A stretch of DNA of 64,000 nucleotides, taken from the NCBI GenBank assembly GCA_944386565.1, contig CALXBO010000005.1, forward strand, positions 29,531 through 93,530, in the 5' to 3' direction. Both the position numbers and the translations under genes were made by a program. The notes under the pieces are model-generated. The model did no database searches, was not told the origin of the DNA, and saw nothing but the letters and a program-made list of their open reading frames with translations. This document shows positions 42,976 through 51,200 of the stretch, piece by piece. How positions within the stretch are numbered: the stretch's first letter is position 1; each line of letters opens with the position of its first letter. The DNA is from an uncultured Ruthenibacterium sp. (GTDB taxonomy: Bacteria; Bacillota; Clostridia; Oscillospirales; Ruminococcaceae).

Positions 42976-43787
42976 AAGCGTATTACCGCATCGGGGAGAT
43001 CGCGCGGCTGTACGGTCTGAACGCCGACACGCTGCGCTACTATGAGGAACAGGGCCTTCTGCACCCCGCGCGCGACGAGGAAAACGGCTACCGTCTGTAC
43101 ACCATCCGCGATGTGTGCACGCTGAACGTCATCCGCAGCCTGCGCTCGCTGGACGTGTCCACGCGGGAGATCGGGGGATACCTGTCGCAGCGCAGCGTGG
43201 AGACGACGGCGCGGATGCTGCGCCGCGAGCACGAACTGCTGGGCGAGCGGCTGGACGCGCTGACGGACTCGCTGCGCGAGGTGGAGCGGCGCGAGGAGCA
43301 GCTGCGCTATGCGCTGAGCCTGCCCGACGGCGTGTGCTCGCTGCGCACGCTGCCCGCGCGCCCGTGCGTGCGTCTGGCCGAGGGGCCCATCCCCGAGCCC
43401 GAGGTGGACATGGCGCTGAAAAAACTGGAAAAGCGCCACGAGTCTCTCCTGTATAAAATACACGCGGGACGCATGGGCGCGGTGATCGACCCTGCGAGCG
43501 TGCGCGAGGGTGCGTGCGCGGAGTACTCGTCGGTGTTCTTCCTCTCGGACGGCGCGGACAGCGACGGCGCTCTGCCCGCCGGGGAGTATGCGTGTGTGTG
43601 CTACCGCGGCCCGTACAGCCGCCTTGTCGGCGCGTGGCGCACGCTGCGCGAATTCGCCGCGCACAGCGGCCGCGAGATCGCCGGCGCGCCGCTGGAACTG
43701 TACCACATCGACGCGCACGACACCGACCGGCCGGCCGAATACGTCACCGAAGTTCAGGTGCAGACAAAAATTTCAAAAAAGGCTTGA
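42972..43787 (+). CDS. MerR-family regulator with GyrI-like effector domain
   Basis: A 271-residue BmrR/BltR-type regulator. The MerR helix-turn-helix (YRIGEIARLYGLNADTLRYY, residues 5-24) is followed by a long dimerisation coiled coil (about 75-115) and a GyrI-like small-molecule binding domain (about 125-271). These proteins usually sense lipophilic cations or drugs and switch on efflux pumps. GTG 42972 overlaps the NUDIX gene. Its stop codon overlaps the -35 of the tRNA-Arg promoter. Confidence 0.9.
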   Translation: MKAYYRIGEIARLYGLNADTLRYYEEQGLLHPARDEENGYRLYTIRDVCTLNVIRSLRSLDVSTREIGGYLSQRSVETTARMLRREHELLGERLDALTDSLREVERREEQLRYALSLPDGVCSLRTLPARPCVRLAEGPIPEPEVDMALKKLEKRHESLLYKIHAGRMGAVIDPASVREGACAEYSSVFFLSDGADSDGALPAGEYACVCYRGPYSRLVGAWRTLREFAAHSGREIAGAPLELYHIDAHDTDRPAEYVTEVQVQTKISKKA

Positions 43788-43812
43788 CAACCCCCTGAAG
43801 AATTGCTATAAT
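43784..43812 (+). promoter_or_regulatory. tRNA-Arg promoter
   Basis: Consensus TTGACA (43784-43789), 17-base spacer, TATAAT (43807-43812) with an extended TG. The -35 overlaps the merR-family stop codon. Confidence 0.88.
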
Positions 43813-43833
43813 AGCTCTTGCACTCAAAGAGAT

Positions 43834-43910
43834 GCGCTGATAGCTCAGTTGGATAGAGTGTTTGGCTACGAACCAAAAGGTCGGGGGTTCGAATCCCTTT
43901 CAGCGCACCA
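43834..43910 (+). tRNA. tRNA-Arg (anticodon ACG)
   Basis: A 77-nt cloverleaf: acceptor stem GCGCTGA/TCAGCGC, D arm GCTC..GAGT, anticodon stem TTTGG/CCAAA enclosing CTACGAA (anticodon ACG), T arm with GGTTCGAATCC, discriminator A and encoded CCA. ACG (inosine-modified) reads CGU, CGC and CGA; CGC is the dominant Arg codon in the window. Confidence 0.97.
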
Positions 43911-43939
43911 AGCCGCGGCAACAAGCCGCGGCGTTTTTT
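43911..43939 (+). terminator. Terminator of tRNA-Arg
   Basis: GCCGCGGC / GCCGCGGC stem directly after CCA, then TTTTTT. Confidence 0.88.
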
Positions 43940-43948
43940 GTTTTCAGG

Positions 43949-43989
43949 AAAACACGCCGGGCCCTGTGCAGGGCCCGGCGTGTTTTTTT
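43949..43989. terminator. Terminator of the MATE operon
   Basis: AAAACACGCCGGGCCC / GGGCCCGGCGTGTTTTTTT, A-rich on the left so it stops the minus-strand efflux operon; also backs up the tRNA terminator on the plus strand. Confidence 0.9.
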
Positions 43990-45323
43990 CACAGATACCC
44001 GTAGCGGCGGCGGTTTGCGGCGAAGAGCGACGCGGTGACGGCCAGCGCCAGCAGTTCGGCGGCGACGACGGCGAGCCACACGCCGTCCAGCCCCCACCAG
44101 ACCGGCAGCAGCCAGATGGACAGCAGCTGGAACACCAGCGTGCGCACAAACGAGATGGCCGCGGACACCGCGCCGTTGTTGAGCGCGGTGAAGAACGCCG
44201 AGCCGAAGATGTTGAACCCGACGACGAGGAACGACAGCGCGTACAGCTGGAAGCCGCGCGTCGTCATGGCGCACAGCGCGGCGTCGTAGCCGACAAAGAT
44301 GCGCGAGAGCGGCCCGGCCGACGCCTCAGCCGCCAGCGTGAGAAACGCGCCGCACACGGCCGTGAGCGCGAGGCTCTTGCGCAGCAGGCTCTTGAGCTCA
44401 TCGCGCCCGCCCGCGCCGTAGTGGTAGCTGAACACCGGCGCGGAGCCGATGGAATAGCCGTAGAAAATGGCGTTGAAGATGAAGTTGACGTACATGATGA
44501 CGCCGTAGGCGGCCACGCCGTCCTCGCCCGCGAAGCGCATGAGCTGCACGTTGTACAGCGCCGTGACGATCGACGACGAGAGGTTCGTCATGAGTTCCGA
44601 CGCGCCGTTCGCGCACGCGCGCACAAGCGCGCGCCAGTCCTTCTCAGGGCGTGCGAAGCGCAGCAGGCTCGAGTTTTTGCGCGCGAAGTACCACAGCGGG
44701 AACGCGCCGCCCACGAGCTGGCTGACACCCGTGGCCGCCGCCGCGCCCGCCACGCCCATGCGGAAAACGCCGACGAGCAGCGCGTCGAGCACGATGTTCG
44801 TGAGACCCGCCGCCACGGTGACGGCGAGGCCGAGCTTCGGCTTTTCGGCCGTGACGAAGAAGCTCTGGAACACGATCTGCAAAATGAAGAACGTCTGGAA
44901 GACGAACATCACCGCGCCGTAGATGACGCACTGCTCGAGCATCTCCCCGCGCGCGCCGAGCGCGTAGGCCGCGGGGCGCAGAAACACGAGCCCCAGCACG
45001 GACAGCACCACGCCCCCCGCCGCGCCCGCCGCCGTGAGCATGGAGAACAGGCGGTTGGCGCGTTCCTTTTCGCCGAGGCCGAGCGTCATGCCCACGAGCG
45101 CGCTGCCGCCCGTGCCGATCATGAACCCGACCGTTCCGAGCCCCATCAGCACCGGCATGATGAGGTTGACGGCCGCGAACGGCGTCTTGCCCGTGAAATT
45201 CGACACGAACAGACCGTCCACGACGCTGTAGAGCGACGTGAAGACCATCATCACGATGCTCGGCGCGACAAAGCGAAGCAGCCGCCGGACGGTGAAGTGG
45301 TCGGAAAGGCGGATCGTGTTCAT
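43989..45323 (-). CDS. MATE-family multidrug/cation antiporter
   Basis: A 444-residue MATE transporter with about twelve helices. The first helix region HFTVRRLLRFVAPSIVMMVF followed by YSVVDGLFVSNFTG is typical of NorM/MepA-type exporters. Its ATG overlaps the MarR gene's stop by four bases, so the pump is controlled by the regulator encoded just upstream. Likely exports toxic organic cations; substrate not known. Confidence 0.92.
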   Translation of the reverse strand: MNTIRLSDHFTVRRLLRFVAPSIVMMVFTSLYSVVDGLFVSNFTGKTPFAAVNLIMPVLMGLGTVGFMIGTGGSALVGMTLGLGEKERANRLFSMLTAAGAAGGVVLSVLGLVFLRPAAYALGARGEMLEQCVIYGAVMFVFQTFFILQIVFQSFFVTAEKPKLGLAVTVAAGLTNIVLDALLVGVFRMGVAGAAAATGVSQLVGGAFPLWYFARKNSSLLRFARPEKDWRALVRACANGASELMTNLSSSIVTALYNVQLMRFAGEDGVAAYGVIMYVNFIFNAIFYGYSIGSAPVFSYHYGAGGRDELKSLLRKSLALTAVCGAFLTLAAEASAGPLSRIFVGYDAALCAMTTRGFQLYALSFLVVGFNIFGSAFFTALNNGAVSAAISFVRTLVFQLLSIWLLPVWWGLDGVWLAVVAAELLALAVTASLFAANRRRYGYL

Positions 45324-45772
45324 AGCGCGTCCCCCGCCGTCTCGTGTTTCATGTGCGCGATGTGCTGCCCGAACAGGCGCAGGTATTCCTCGCGCTCCGC
45401 GGCCGAAAAGCGGCCGAACGCGCGGCATTCCATCTCCAGCACGCGGTCCGCCGTGCGCGCGGCGAGCGTCTCGCCCGCCGCGGTGAGCAGGATGTATTTG
45501 TTCTTGCGGTTGCCCTCGGCGTTCTCCAGCCGGATGAGCCCCGCCTCGCGCATGGACTTGAGCGCCGAGTTCACCGTCTGGCGCGGCAGGGACAGCGTCT
45601 CGCACACCTCCGCCTGCGTGTGCGGCCCGTCCGACTCGCGCAGCACGTACAGCACCCAGAACGCGCAGTCCGACAGGCCGAACCGGCGCGCCAGCGCACG
45701 GTACACCTCGTCCATCTCCTTATAAAGTGTATTATAGGCCGCGACAAAACGCCGCAGCTCTCCCCCGGTCAT
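45320..45772 (-). CDS. MarR-family repressor
   Basis: A 150-residue MarR protein with the winged helix (TQAEVCETLSLPRQTVNSAL, about residues 52-71) and wing GNRKNKYILLT. It is first in an operon with a MATE pump, and its promoter carries a perfect palindrome plus a half-site, so autoregulation is very likely. GGAGGG precedes ATG 45772. Confidence 0.92.
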   Translation of the reverse strand: MTGGELRRFVAAYNTLYKEMDEVYRALARRFGLSDCAFWVLYVLRESDGPHTQAEVCETLSLPRQTVNSALKSMREAGLIRLENAEGNRKNKYILLTAAGETLAARTADRVLEMECRAFGRFSAAEREEYLRLFGQHIAHMKHETAGDAL

Positions 45773-45795
45773 ACAGATCCCTCCGTTGTTTGATT

Positions 45796-45855
45796 TTGTC
45801 CGAATACGGACAATCCGAGCGCATCCATTATAATCCGGTTTCGGACAAACGTCAA
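45796..45855 (-). promoter_or_regulatory. MarR-MATE promoter with operator palindrome
   Basis: Minus-strand TTGACG (45850-45855), 17 bases, TATAAT (45827-45832). A perfect palindrome TTGTCCG-AATA-CGGACAA (45796-45813) lies just after the start site, and a half-site TTGTCCGAAA lies in the spacer. Classic layout for MarR repression. Confidence 0.8.
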
Positions 45856-46014
45856 CCCCCGCGCACGACCCGCAAAGTGCGCGGATCGGGGATATACCGT
45901 GGTTTTCACGGTTTTTTCACCCGCCCGTGAAAGTTTTTACACACTCGTTCGATATACTGACAGCATAGAAACAAAAAAGCGATCTGCCCACAGGGCAAAA
46001 GGAGATAGACAATT

Positions 46015-47382
46015 ATGGAAGGCAACTGGGAATACAACTATTCGCAATCGAACGGCGGCCCGACCCCGCAGGGCGGGACCTCCGGTTACACGCAGAACAC
46101 ACAGCCGAACACGAACCCCGCGCAGGACACGCGCACGACGTACAACGCCTCGTGCACGGAACTGCCGCACAACGAGCCGGGCGCGGACCCGAACTTCGGC
46201 GGCATGCCGGACGGCATGAACCCCGAGCCCCCGCGCCGCCGCCGCTTCCCCGCGGGGAAGATCGCCAAGGGCGCGGTTGCGCTGGTGCTGTGCGCGGCCG
46301 TCGGTTTCGGCGGCGGCTACGCGGGCGCTTCGGTGGCCCGCAACTCGAATCCCATCATCCTGCAGACGGCGCCCACTTCGGACGGCGGCACGGCCGGCAC
46401 GGCCGCGAGCGCCGAGACCACCGCGGCGACCGTGGCGGCAAAAGTGCAGCCGAGCGTCGTTGAGGTCACGACCGAGCAGGTCGTCACGAACAGCTTCCTC
46501 GGCCAGTACATCGAGAGCGGCGCCGGTTCCGGCGTGATCCTCTCGGCCGACGGCTACATCATCACGAACAACCACGTCATCGAGGGTGCTTCGAGCATCA
46601 CGGTGCGCACGTATGACGGCACGGAGTACCCGGCAACGCTCATCGGCACCGACAGCCAGACCGACATCGCCGTGCTGAAAGTGGAGGCCGACGGCCTCAC
46701 GCCCGCCGTGATCGGCGATTCCGATTCCGTCGCGGTCGGCGACTATGTGCTCGCCGTCGGCAACCCGCTCGGCACGCTGGGCGGCACGGTCACGGACGGC
46801 ATCGTGTCCGCGCTCGACCGTGACATCACCGTCAACGGCCAGAACATGACGCTGATGCAGACGAACGCGGCAGTCAGCCCGGGCAACTCCGGCGGCGGCC
46901 TGTTCAACGCCAACGGCGAACTGATCGGCATCGTGAACGCGAAATCGGCCGACTCCGAAGCCGAGGGCATCGGCTTCGCCATCCCCATTGACACCGCCAT
47001 CGAAGTGGCCACCGACCTGATGAGCAACGGCTACGTCACCGGACGTCCGGGCCTCGGCGTGACGGTCATCTCCGTGAGCGACCTGCAGACGGCCATGCAG
47101 TACGGCCTGTCGAACCTCGGCGTCTACATCCAGAGCGTGAACTCCGGCTCCGGCGCGGAAGAGGCCGGCCTGAAGGCGGGCGACCGCATCGTCAGCGTGG
47201 ACGGCACGGTGGTCAACAGCACCTCCGACGTGACGGGCGTGCTGGATGAACATGAGATCGGCGACGTCGTCGAAGTCCAGGTGGCGCGCGACAGACAGCT
47301 CGTGTCCGCGCAGGTGACGCTGGGCGAGCGCCAGGCGACCGTCAACTCCTCCACCTCCGCTCCTTCGAGCGAACACAACTGA
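46015..47382 (+). CDS. HtrA/DegP-like membrane-anchored serine protease with PDZ domain
   Basis: A 455-residue envelope protease. A 75-residue Gly/Asn/Gln-rich cytoplasmic leader precedes a TM helix (about 85-105). The trypsin-like domain has His187 (NNHVIEG), Asp217 (TDIAVLKV) and Ser292 (SPGNSGGGL); a PDZ domain fills about 340-440. It degrades misfolded proteins outside the membrane. AAAGGAG lies before ATG 46015. The gene stands alone; a short hairpin with T-run (about 45897-45919) and inverted TTCAC/GTGAA repeats precede it and may take part in stress control. Confidence 0.94.
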   Translation: MEGNWEYNYSQSNGGPTPQGGTSGYTQNTQPNTNPAQDTRTTYNASCTELPHNEPGADPNFGGMPDGMNPEPPRRRRFPAGKIAKGAVALVLCAAVGFGGGYAGASVARNSNPIILQTAPTSDGGTAGTAASAETTAATVAAKVQPSVVEVTTEQVVTNSFLGQYIESGAGSGVILSADGYIITNNHVIEGASSITVRTYDGTEYPATLIGTDSQTDIAVLKVEADGLTPAVIGDSDSVAVGDYVLAVGNPLGTLGGTVTDGIVSALDRDITVNGQNMTLMQTNAAVSPGNSGGGLFNANGELIGIVNAKSADSEAEGIGFAIPIDTAIEVATDLMSNGYVTGRPGLGVTVISVSDLQTAMQYGLSNLGVYIQSVNSGSGAEEAGLKAGDRIVSVDGTVVNSTSDVTGVLDEHEIGDVVEVQVARDRQLVSAQVTLGERQATVNSSTSAPSSEHN

Positions 47383-47409
47383 GCACTTTCCTTCCAAGTT
47401 CCATAAACC

Positions 47410-47455
47410 GCAGAACGCCCCGGGGCACATGCCCCGGGGCGTTCTGCTTTTCTTT
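47410..47455. terminator. Bidirectional terminator
   Basis: GCAGAACGCCCCGGGGC / GCCCCGGGGCGTTCTGC with loop ACAT and a T-rich tail, between convergent genes. Confidence 0.92.
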
Positions 47456-47465
47456 GTATGTCCGG

Positions 47466-48740
47466 TCACAGCCTGAGGTCGGCCGTGATGCACTTTCCGG
47501 TGCGTCCGATGATGTAGACGGCGATGCGTGTTCCCGCCGGGAAATCCGACACCGGGAGCACGAGGTTGCCCGCGGCCGAGACGGCCGTGTAGAAAAAGCG
47601 CTTGTGCGCGGTGGTGGCCACGGCGCACTCGCCCGACACGGCGAAGCACACGGTGCCGCCGTCCTCGGTGAACGTGGCGGGCAGGCTGGTGCGGTCGCCC
47701 CGCAGATACAGCCCGTACTCGCCCGGCACTTCGGCGGGCGCGAGCGTTCCGGCCACGCGGTACGGCGGGCAGAGCGTGGGCGCGTTCTCCTTCTCATGCA
47801 GGAAGATCGCAAGCCCCTCCCACAGTGCCGCGAACGATTCCAGCGGCAGCGTGCGGGGCGCGTCTGCGTCCGACGCGGCCATCGGGTCGTGCAGCAGCAC
47901 GGTCTGCGCGCCGGCGTCGTCCGTCTCGAAGCCGTGCACGGCCACGAGGCGGGGGCGCTCCTCGCCGGGGTAATGCAGCAGCGCGGCGAAGGGATATCCC
48001 GCGCGCACTTCCTTTTTCAGCGTCTCCACATCCGTGAACAGCGGATAGCACGGGTAGCCGAGGCTGCCCGCCGCCGCGCACAGGAACGCGAGGTTCGAGC
48101 ACGCGCGGATGGTGTTGTCATAGCTGATCTGCGCGAGCTCCTCGGGCAGCAGGTCTTCCCCGCGGCGGTTGACGAGCATCGTGAGCACGGTGGGCGCGTC
48201 CATGCACGCAAGCGCCGGGTCGCGCACGAGCGCGGAATACGCCGGCAGCGGCAGCGTGCGGCGCGTCTCATCGCCGAGGGCGGGCGTGCGGCGCACGCCG
48301 CGCAGCGACACGCTCAGCAGGCGCAGCGTGGGCGTCCAGTCGCCGATGCGCGAGGCAAAGCGCACGCGCACGGCAAAGCCCGTGGCCGACTTGCCCTCCT
48401 CCAGCATCGCCACGCCGTTCTCGACGCGGACGGATGCGCCGGGCGCGGGTGCCGCGCTGCCCTTCGGGTTGAACGTGCTCCACGTGCCCAGCGAGAGCCA
48501 GTCGCTCCACACGCCGTCCGCGAGGATGCGCACTTCCAGCTCGACGCTCGTGCCCTCGGGCGTATCGGCGTTCACGCAGGCCGCAAGCTGCGTGAACGGC
48601 TCCGCCTGAGCCTGTTCGGCCACAAAGAAACCGCACTGTGCCGCGTCCAGCCGCACCGCGCCGTCGTGATAATACACGCGGTCGCATTCCCCGCGCTTGA
48701 AGTCGGCCTCAGAGGCCCAGAGATACAGCGTTTTCACCAT
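47466..48740 (-). CDS. C39-like peptidase-fold protein, catalytic residues apparently lost
   Basis: A 424-residue protein without signal peptide. Residues about 1-150 form a beta-sandwich-like region; about 160-325 match the C39-like papain fold (PAYSALVRDPALACMDAPTV, then LVAVHGFETDD...VLLHDPM); a further beta domain ends the protein. In active relatives the motif is C-x-P-T and later G-H-L; here these read D-A-P-T and P-R-L, so both Cys and His look replaced (another Cys lies two residues earlier and a His four later). It may bind rather than cut peptides. Function unknown. Confidence 0.6.
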   Translation of the reverse strand: MVKTLYLWASEADFKRGECDRVYYHDGAVRLDAAQCGFFVAEQAQAEPFTQLAACVNADTPEGTSVELEVRILADGVWSDWLSLGTWSTFNPKGSAAPAPGASVRVENGVAMLEEGKSATGFAVRVRFASRIGDWTPTLRLLSVSLRGVRRTPALGDETRRTLPLPAYSALVRDPALACMDAPTVLTMLVNRRGEDLLPEELAQISYDNTIRACSNLAFLCAAAGSLGYPCYPLFTDVETLKKEVRAGYPFAALLHYPGEERPRLVAVHGFETDDAGAQTVLLHDPMAASDADAPRTLPLESFAALWEGLAIFLHEKENAPTLCPPYRVAGTLAPAEVPGEYGLYLRGDRTSLPATFTEDGGTVCFAVSGECAVATTAHKRFFYTAVSAAGNLVLPVSDFPAGTRIAVYIIGRTGKCITADLRL

Positions 48741-48911
48741 GTTTCAACGTCTCCGCAAAAATGTGTTGAAATTGTGTTGACGACAAGATACTGACAGAAA
48801 ATTTTAGAGGAAAAGACACGTTTTGTCAAGTCTTTCGGTCGCATTCACACCCATTTGCGACATTGCATACAGTGTTGTTGAAACATTTGTACAAAAAAGG
48901 GGGAATGTGCC
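48741..48911. promoter_or_regulatory. Divergent intergenic region with distant inverted repeats
   Basis: ATGTTTCAAC (48739-48748) and its exact complement GTTGAAACAT (48877-48886) lie at the two ends, with further GTTGAAA/GTGTTGA copies between. They could be operator sites for both divergent genes. Confidence 0.35.
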
Positions 48912-49658
48912 ATGCAGGCCATTACACTTGCGGCACTGGGCACGGGGTTTACGTTTCTGATGACGGCGGCGGGCGCGGCCGTGGTGCTCGCGGTGCGCCG
49001 CCAGACGCCGCCGCTGCTCGAACAGCTCTTTCTGGGCTTCGCGGCGGGCGTGATGACGGCGTCGAGCGTGTGGAGCCTTCTTCTTCCGGCCATCGAGATG
49101 ACGCCGGGCGCGGCGTGGCTGCCGGCGGCGTTCGGCGTGTGCGCGGGCGCGCTGGTGCTGGCCGTGGCGGACGTTCGGGCCGCGCGCCGCGCGGGCGGGC
49201 AGACGGGCACGCTGGCGTGGACGGCGATGACGCTGCACAACATCCCGGAGGGCATGGCCGTGGGGCTCGCGTGCGCGATGAGCGCGGCAGACGGGGCGCT
49301 GACGGCGTCGGCCGCGGCGCTGGCGCTGGGCGTGGGGCTGCAGAACTTCCCCGAGGGCGCGGCGGCGGCGCTGCCGCTGCGGCGCTCGGGCATGAGCCGC
49401 GCGCGCAGTTTCCTGCTGGGCGCGGGATCGGGCCTCGCGGAGCCCGCGGGCGGCGTGCTGGCCGTGTGCGCGGCGGGTCTGGCGCAGCCGGTGCTGCCGT
49501 GGCTGCTGAGCTTCGCGGCGGGCGCGATGCTGTACGTCGTGACGAAGGAGCTCATTCCCGGAGCCGTGGGCGGCGGCCGGCGCGCGGCATACCTCGGCAC
49601 GGCGGCCGTCGTGTTCGGCTTCGTGTTGATGATGGCGCTCGACGTGGCGCTTGGCTGA
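48912..49658 (+). CDS. ZIP-family metal transporter
   Basis: A 248-residue ZIP transporter with eight helices. Metal-site motifs are in helix 4, HNIPEGMAVG, and helix 5, QNFPEGAAAALPLR, where His is replaced by Gln as in the GufA/ZupT-like branch. It imports zinc, iron or manganese. GGGGGA precedes ATG 48912. The variable histidine-rich loop is short and basic here. Confidence 0.93.
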   Translation: MQAITLAALGTGFTFLMTAAGAAVVLAVRRQTPPLLEQLFLGFAAGVMTASSVWSLLLPAIEMTPGAAWLPAAFGVCAGALVLAVADVRAARRAGGQTGTLAWTAMTLHNIPEGMAVGLACAMSAADGALTASAAALALGVGLQNFPEGAAAALPLRRSGMSRARSFLLGAGSGLAEPAGGVLAVCAAGLAQPVLPWLLSFAAGAMLYVVTKELIPGAVGGGRRAAYLGTAAVVFGFVLMMALDVALG

Positions 49659-49765
49659 AAAAATTTTTTGCGTTTTTCTTTAACCGCACGGAAACCCCGC
49701 CCGATAAGAAAAGCGAGGGGGCGCTGAGAACGCGCCGTTCGTATCTTATCAGTGAGGTGTAAAAA

Positions 49766-50275
49766 ATGATGAATGCTACAACTTTTATGACTTCGTACCT
49801 GACGTTCTACATGAAGGGCAGCGTGGAATACGACGGGAACTTCGTGCGCATCTCGCGCCCGAACACGATCCTGAAATTCATCCCGCTCGGGATGAACAAG
49901 CAGAACTTCCCCGTCGAGCAGATCTCGTCCGTGACGACGAACTTCCGCGTCTCGCTGGGTTCGCTGCTGTGGGGGCTCCTGTTCGCGCTGTGCGGCCTGT
50001 CGGCGCTTCCGCAGTCGCTTGTCGGCGGGCTGCTCTTCTTCGCGTACGGCGGCCTGACGGTCATCAGCTCGCTGCAGACGGTCGTGTACCTCACGGCCGC
50101 GGGCAGCAACTACCTCATCCCCATCGTGTTCACCGAGCGCGCGAAGGCGGATGAGATCGAGCGCGGCATCAACGAGCTCATCGCCGGGCGCTATGCCGAC
50201 ACGAACGTGCGCACGAACACCGAGCGCTCGGCCGACCGCATCGTGGATGCGATCCGCAGCAGCCGCGGCGTCTGA
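49766..50275 (+). CDS. Membrane protein with PH-like N terminus, function unknown
   Basis: A 169-residue protein. Residues 15-62 look like a bacterial PH-type strand set (GSVEYDGNFVRISRPNTILK), then a two-helix membrane hairpin (about 63-85 and 87-110), then a short cytoplasmic helix (DEIERGINELIAGRY). No family named with confidence. GTGAGGTG precedes the ATG. It ends at a terminator shared with the convergent gene. Confidence 0.7.
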   Translation: MMNATTFMTSYLTFYMKGSVEYDGNFVRISRPNTILKFIPLGMNKQNFPVEQISSVTTNFRVSLGSLLWGLLFALCGLSALPQSLVGGLLFFAYGGLTVISSLQTVVYLTAAGSNYLIPIVFTERAKADEIERGINELIAGRYADTNVRTNTERSADRIVDAIRSSRGV

Positions 50276-50288
50276 CTCGGCGCAGCGC

Positions 50289-50328
50289 AAAAACGCCCCT
50301 GCCGGGGTTTCCGGCAGGGGCGTTTTCC
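50289..50328. terminator. Bidirectional terminator
   Basis: AAAACGCCCCTGCCGG / CCGGCAGGGGCGTTTT with T-rich flanks between convergent genes. Confidence 0.92.
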
Positions 50329-50343
50329 TGTTTTAGAAACCGG

Positions 50344-51066
50344 TCAGGTCTCCGGCGTGTCCTTGTGCTCCGGCTCCGCGTTCTCCGCGCTCTCTTCGGG
50401 CGCGGCGTACATGTCGCTCGGGGCGGCCTCGGTCTCGTCGGTGGCGGCGGCGCTGCGCACGTTCTGCCACAGCTCGCCCGCCTTGTCCTTCGCTTTCACG
50501 ATCACCGGGCGCGCGTCGGCAGCCGCTTTGCGCGCGACGGTGGAACCCGCGCGGAACACGGCCTTGCCGGCCGCGCCGAGCGCCTTGCCCGCGTCGCTGA
50601 GGGCGCTGCCCACCTCGTCGGTGTTCACGCCCGCGCGCTGCGCGGCGTCCGTCACGGCGTCGGCCGCCAGCTGCGCGGCGTCCGCCACAGCGCCGGAGAC
50701 GGCGCGCGCGGTGTCGGCCACGGCTTCGCCGAGGGCGGCGGCGCGGTCATTGCGGGGCTCGTCGTCGTAGAACTCCGCCTCCCAGTCGGGGTCGCCCGGC
50801 TCGGATTCGGGCTCGGCGGCGCCTTCGGGCTCCGGCACGGGCTGCTCAGCCTCAGGCTGCGCGGCTTCGGGCTGCGCGCCCTCCTCCGGCTGCTCCGGGG
50901 CCTCCTCCGTCACGCCCGCGTCCTCTTCGTCCTCGGGCTGCGGCACGGGGGGATACTCCTCCCATTCCGGCTCCTTGCGTTTTGAATATTTCTTCACAGC
51001 GGCAGCGGCCAGCAGCGCGCCTGCGGCGGCGGCTCCGATGCCCACCAGTTTTGTCCAACCTGTCAT
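50344..51066 (-). CDS. Membrane-anchored acidic, amphipathic-helix protein, function unknown
   Basis: A 240-residue low-complexity protein. TM helix at about 8-24 (VGIGAAAAGALLAAAAV), a Pro/Glu-rich acidic segment (about 33-100), then a long Ala-rich amphipathic stretch with 11-residue-like periodicity (about 105-205) resembling apolipoprotein or LEA-type repeats, and an acidic tail. ATG 51066 has AAAGGAG at eight bases; ATG 51072 is too close. It may coat membranes or cell wall; no function is claimed. Confidence 0.72.
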   Translation of the reverse strand: MTGWTKLVGIGAAAAGALLAAAAVKKYSKRKEPEWEEYPPVPQPEDEEDAGVTEEAPEQPEEGAQPEAAQPEAEQPVPEPEGAAEPESEPGDPDWEAEFYDDEPRNDRAAALGEAVADTARAVSGAVADAAQLAADAVTDAAQRAGVNTDEVGSALSDAGKALGAAGKAVFRAGSTVARKAAADARPVIVKAKDKAGELWQNVRSAAATDETEAAPSDMYAAPEESAENAEPEHKDTPET

Positions 51067-51200
51067 AATCATCGCTCCTTTCGCTCTGATACCTTTATTA
51101 TATCCCGCGCCGTCGGTTTTGCAAGAATAAACGCCGCAAACGGCCGAAAATTCAGGGAAAGTTCATAATCCGTCCGCGCTTTCTTCACACTCTCACCCAG

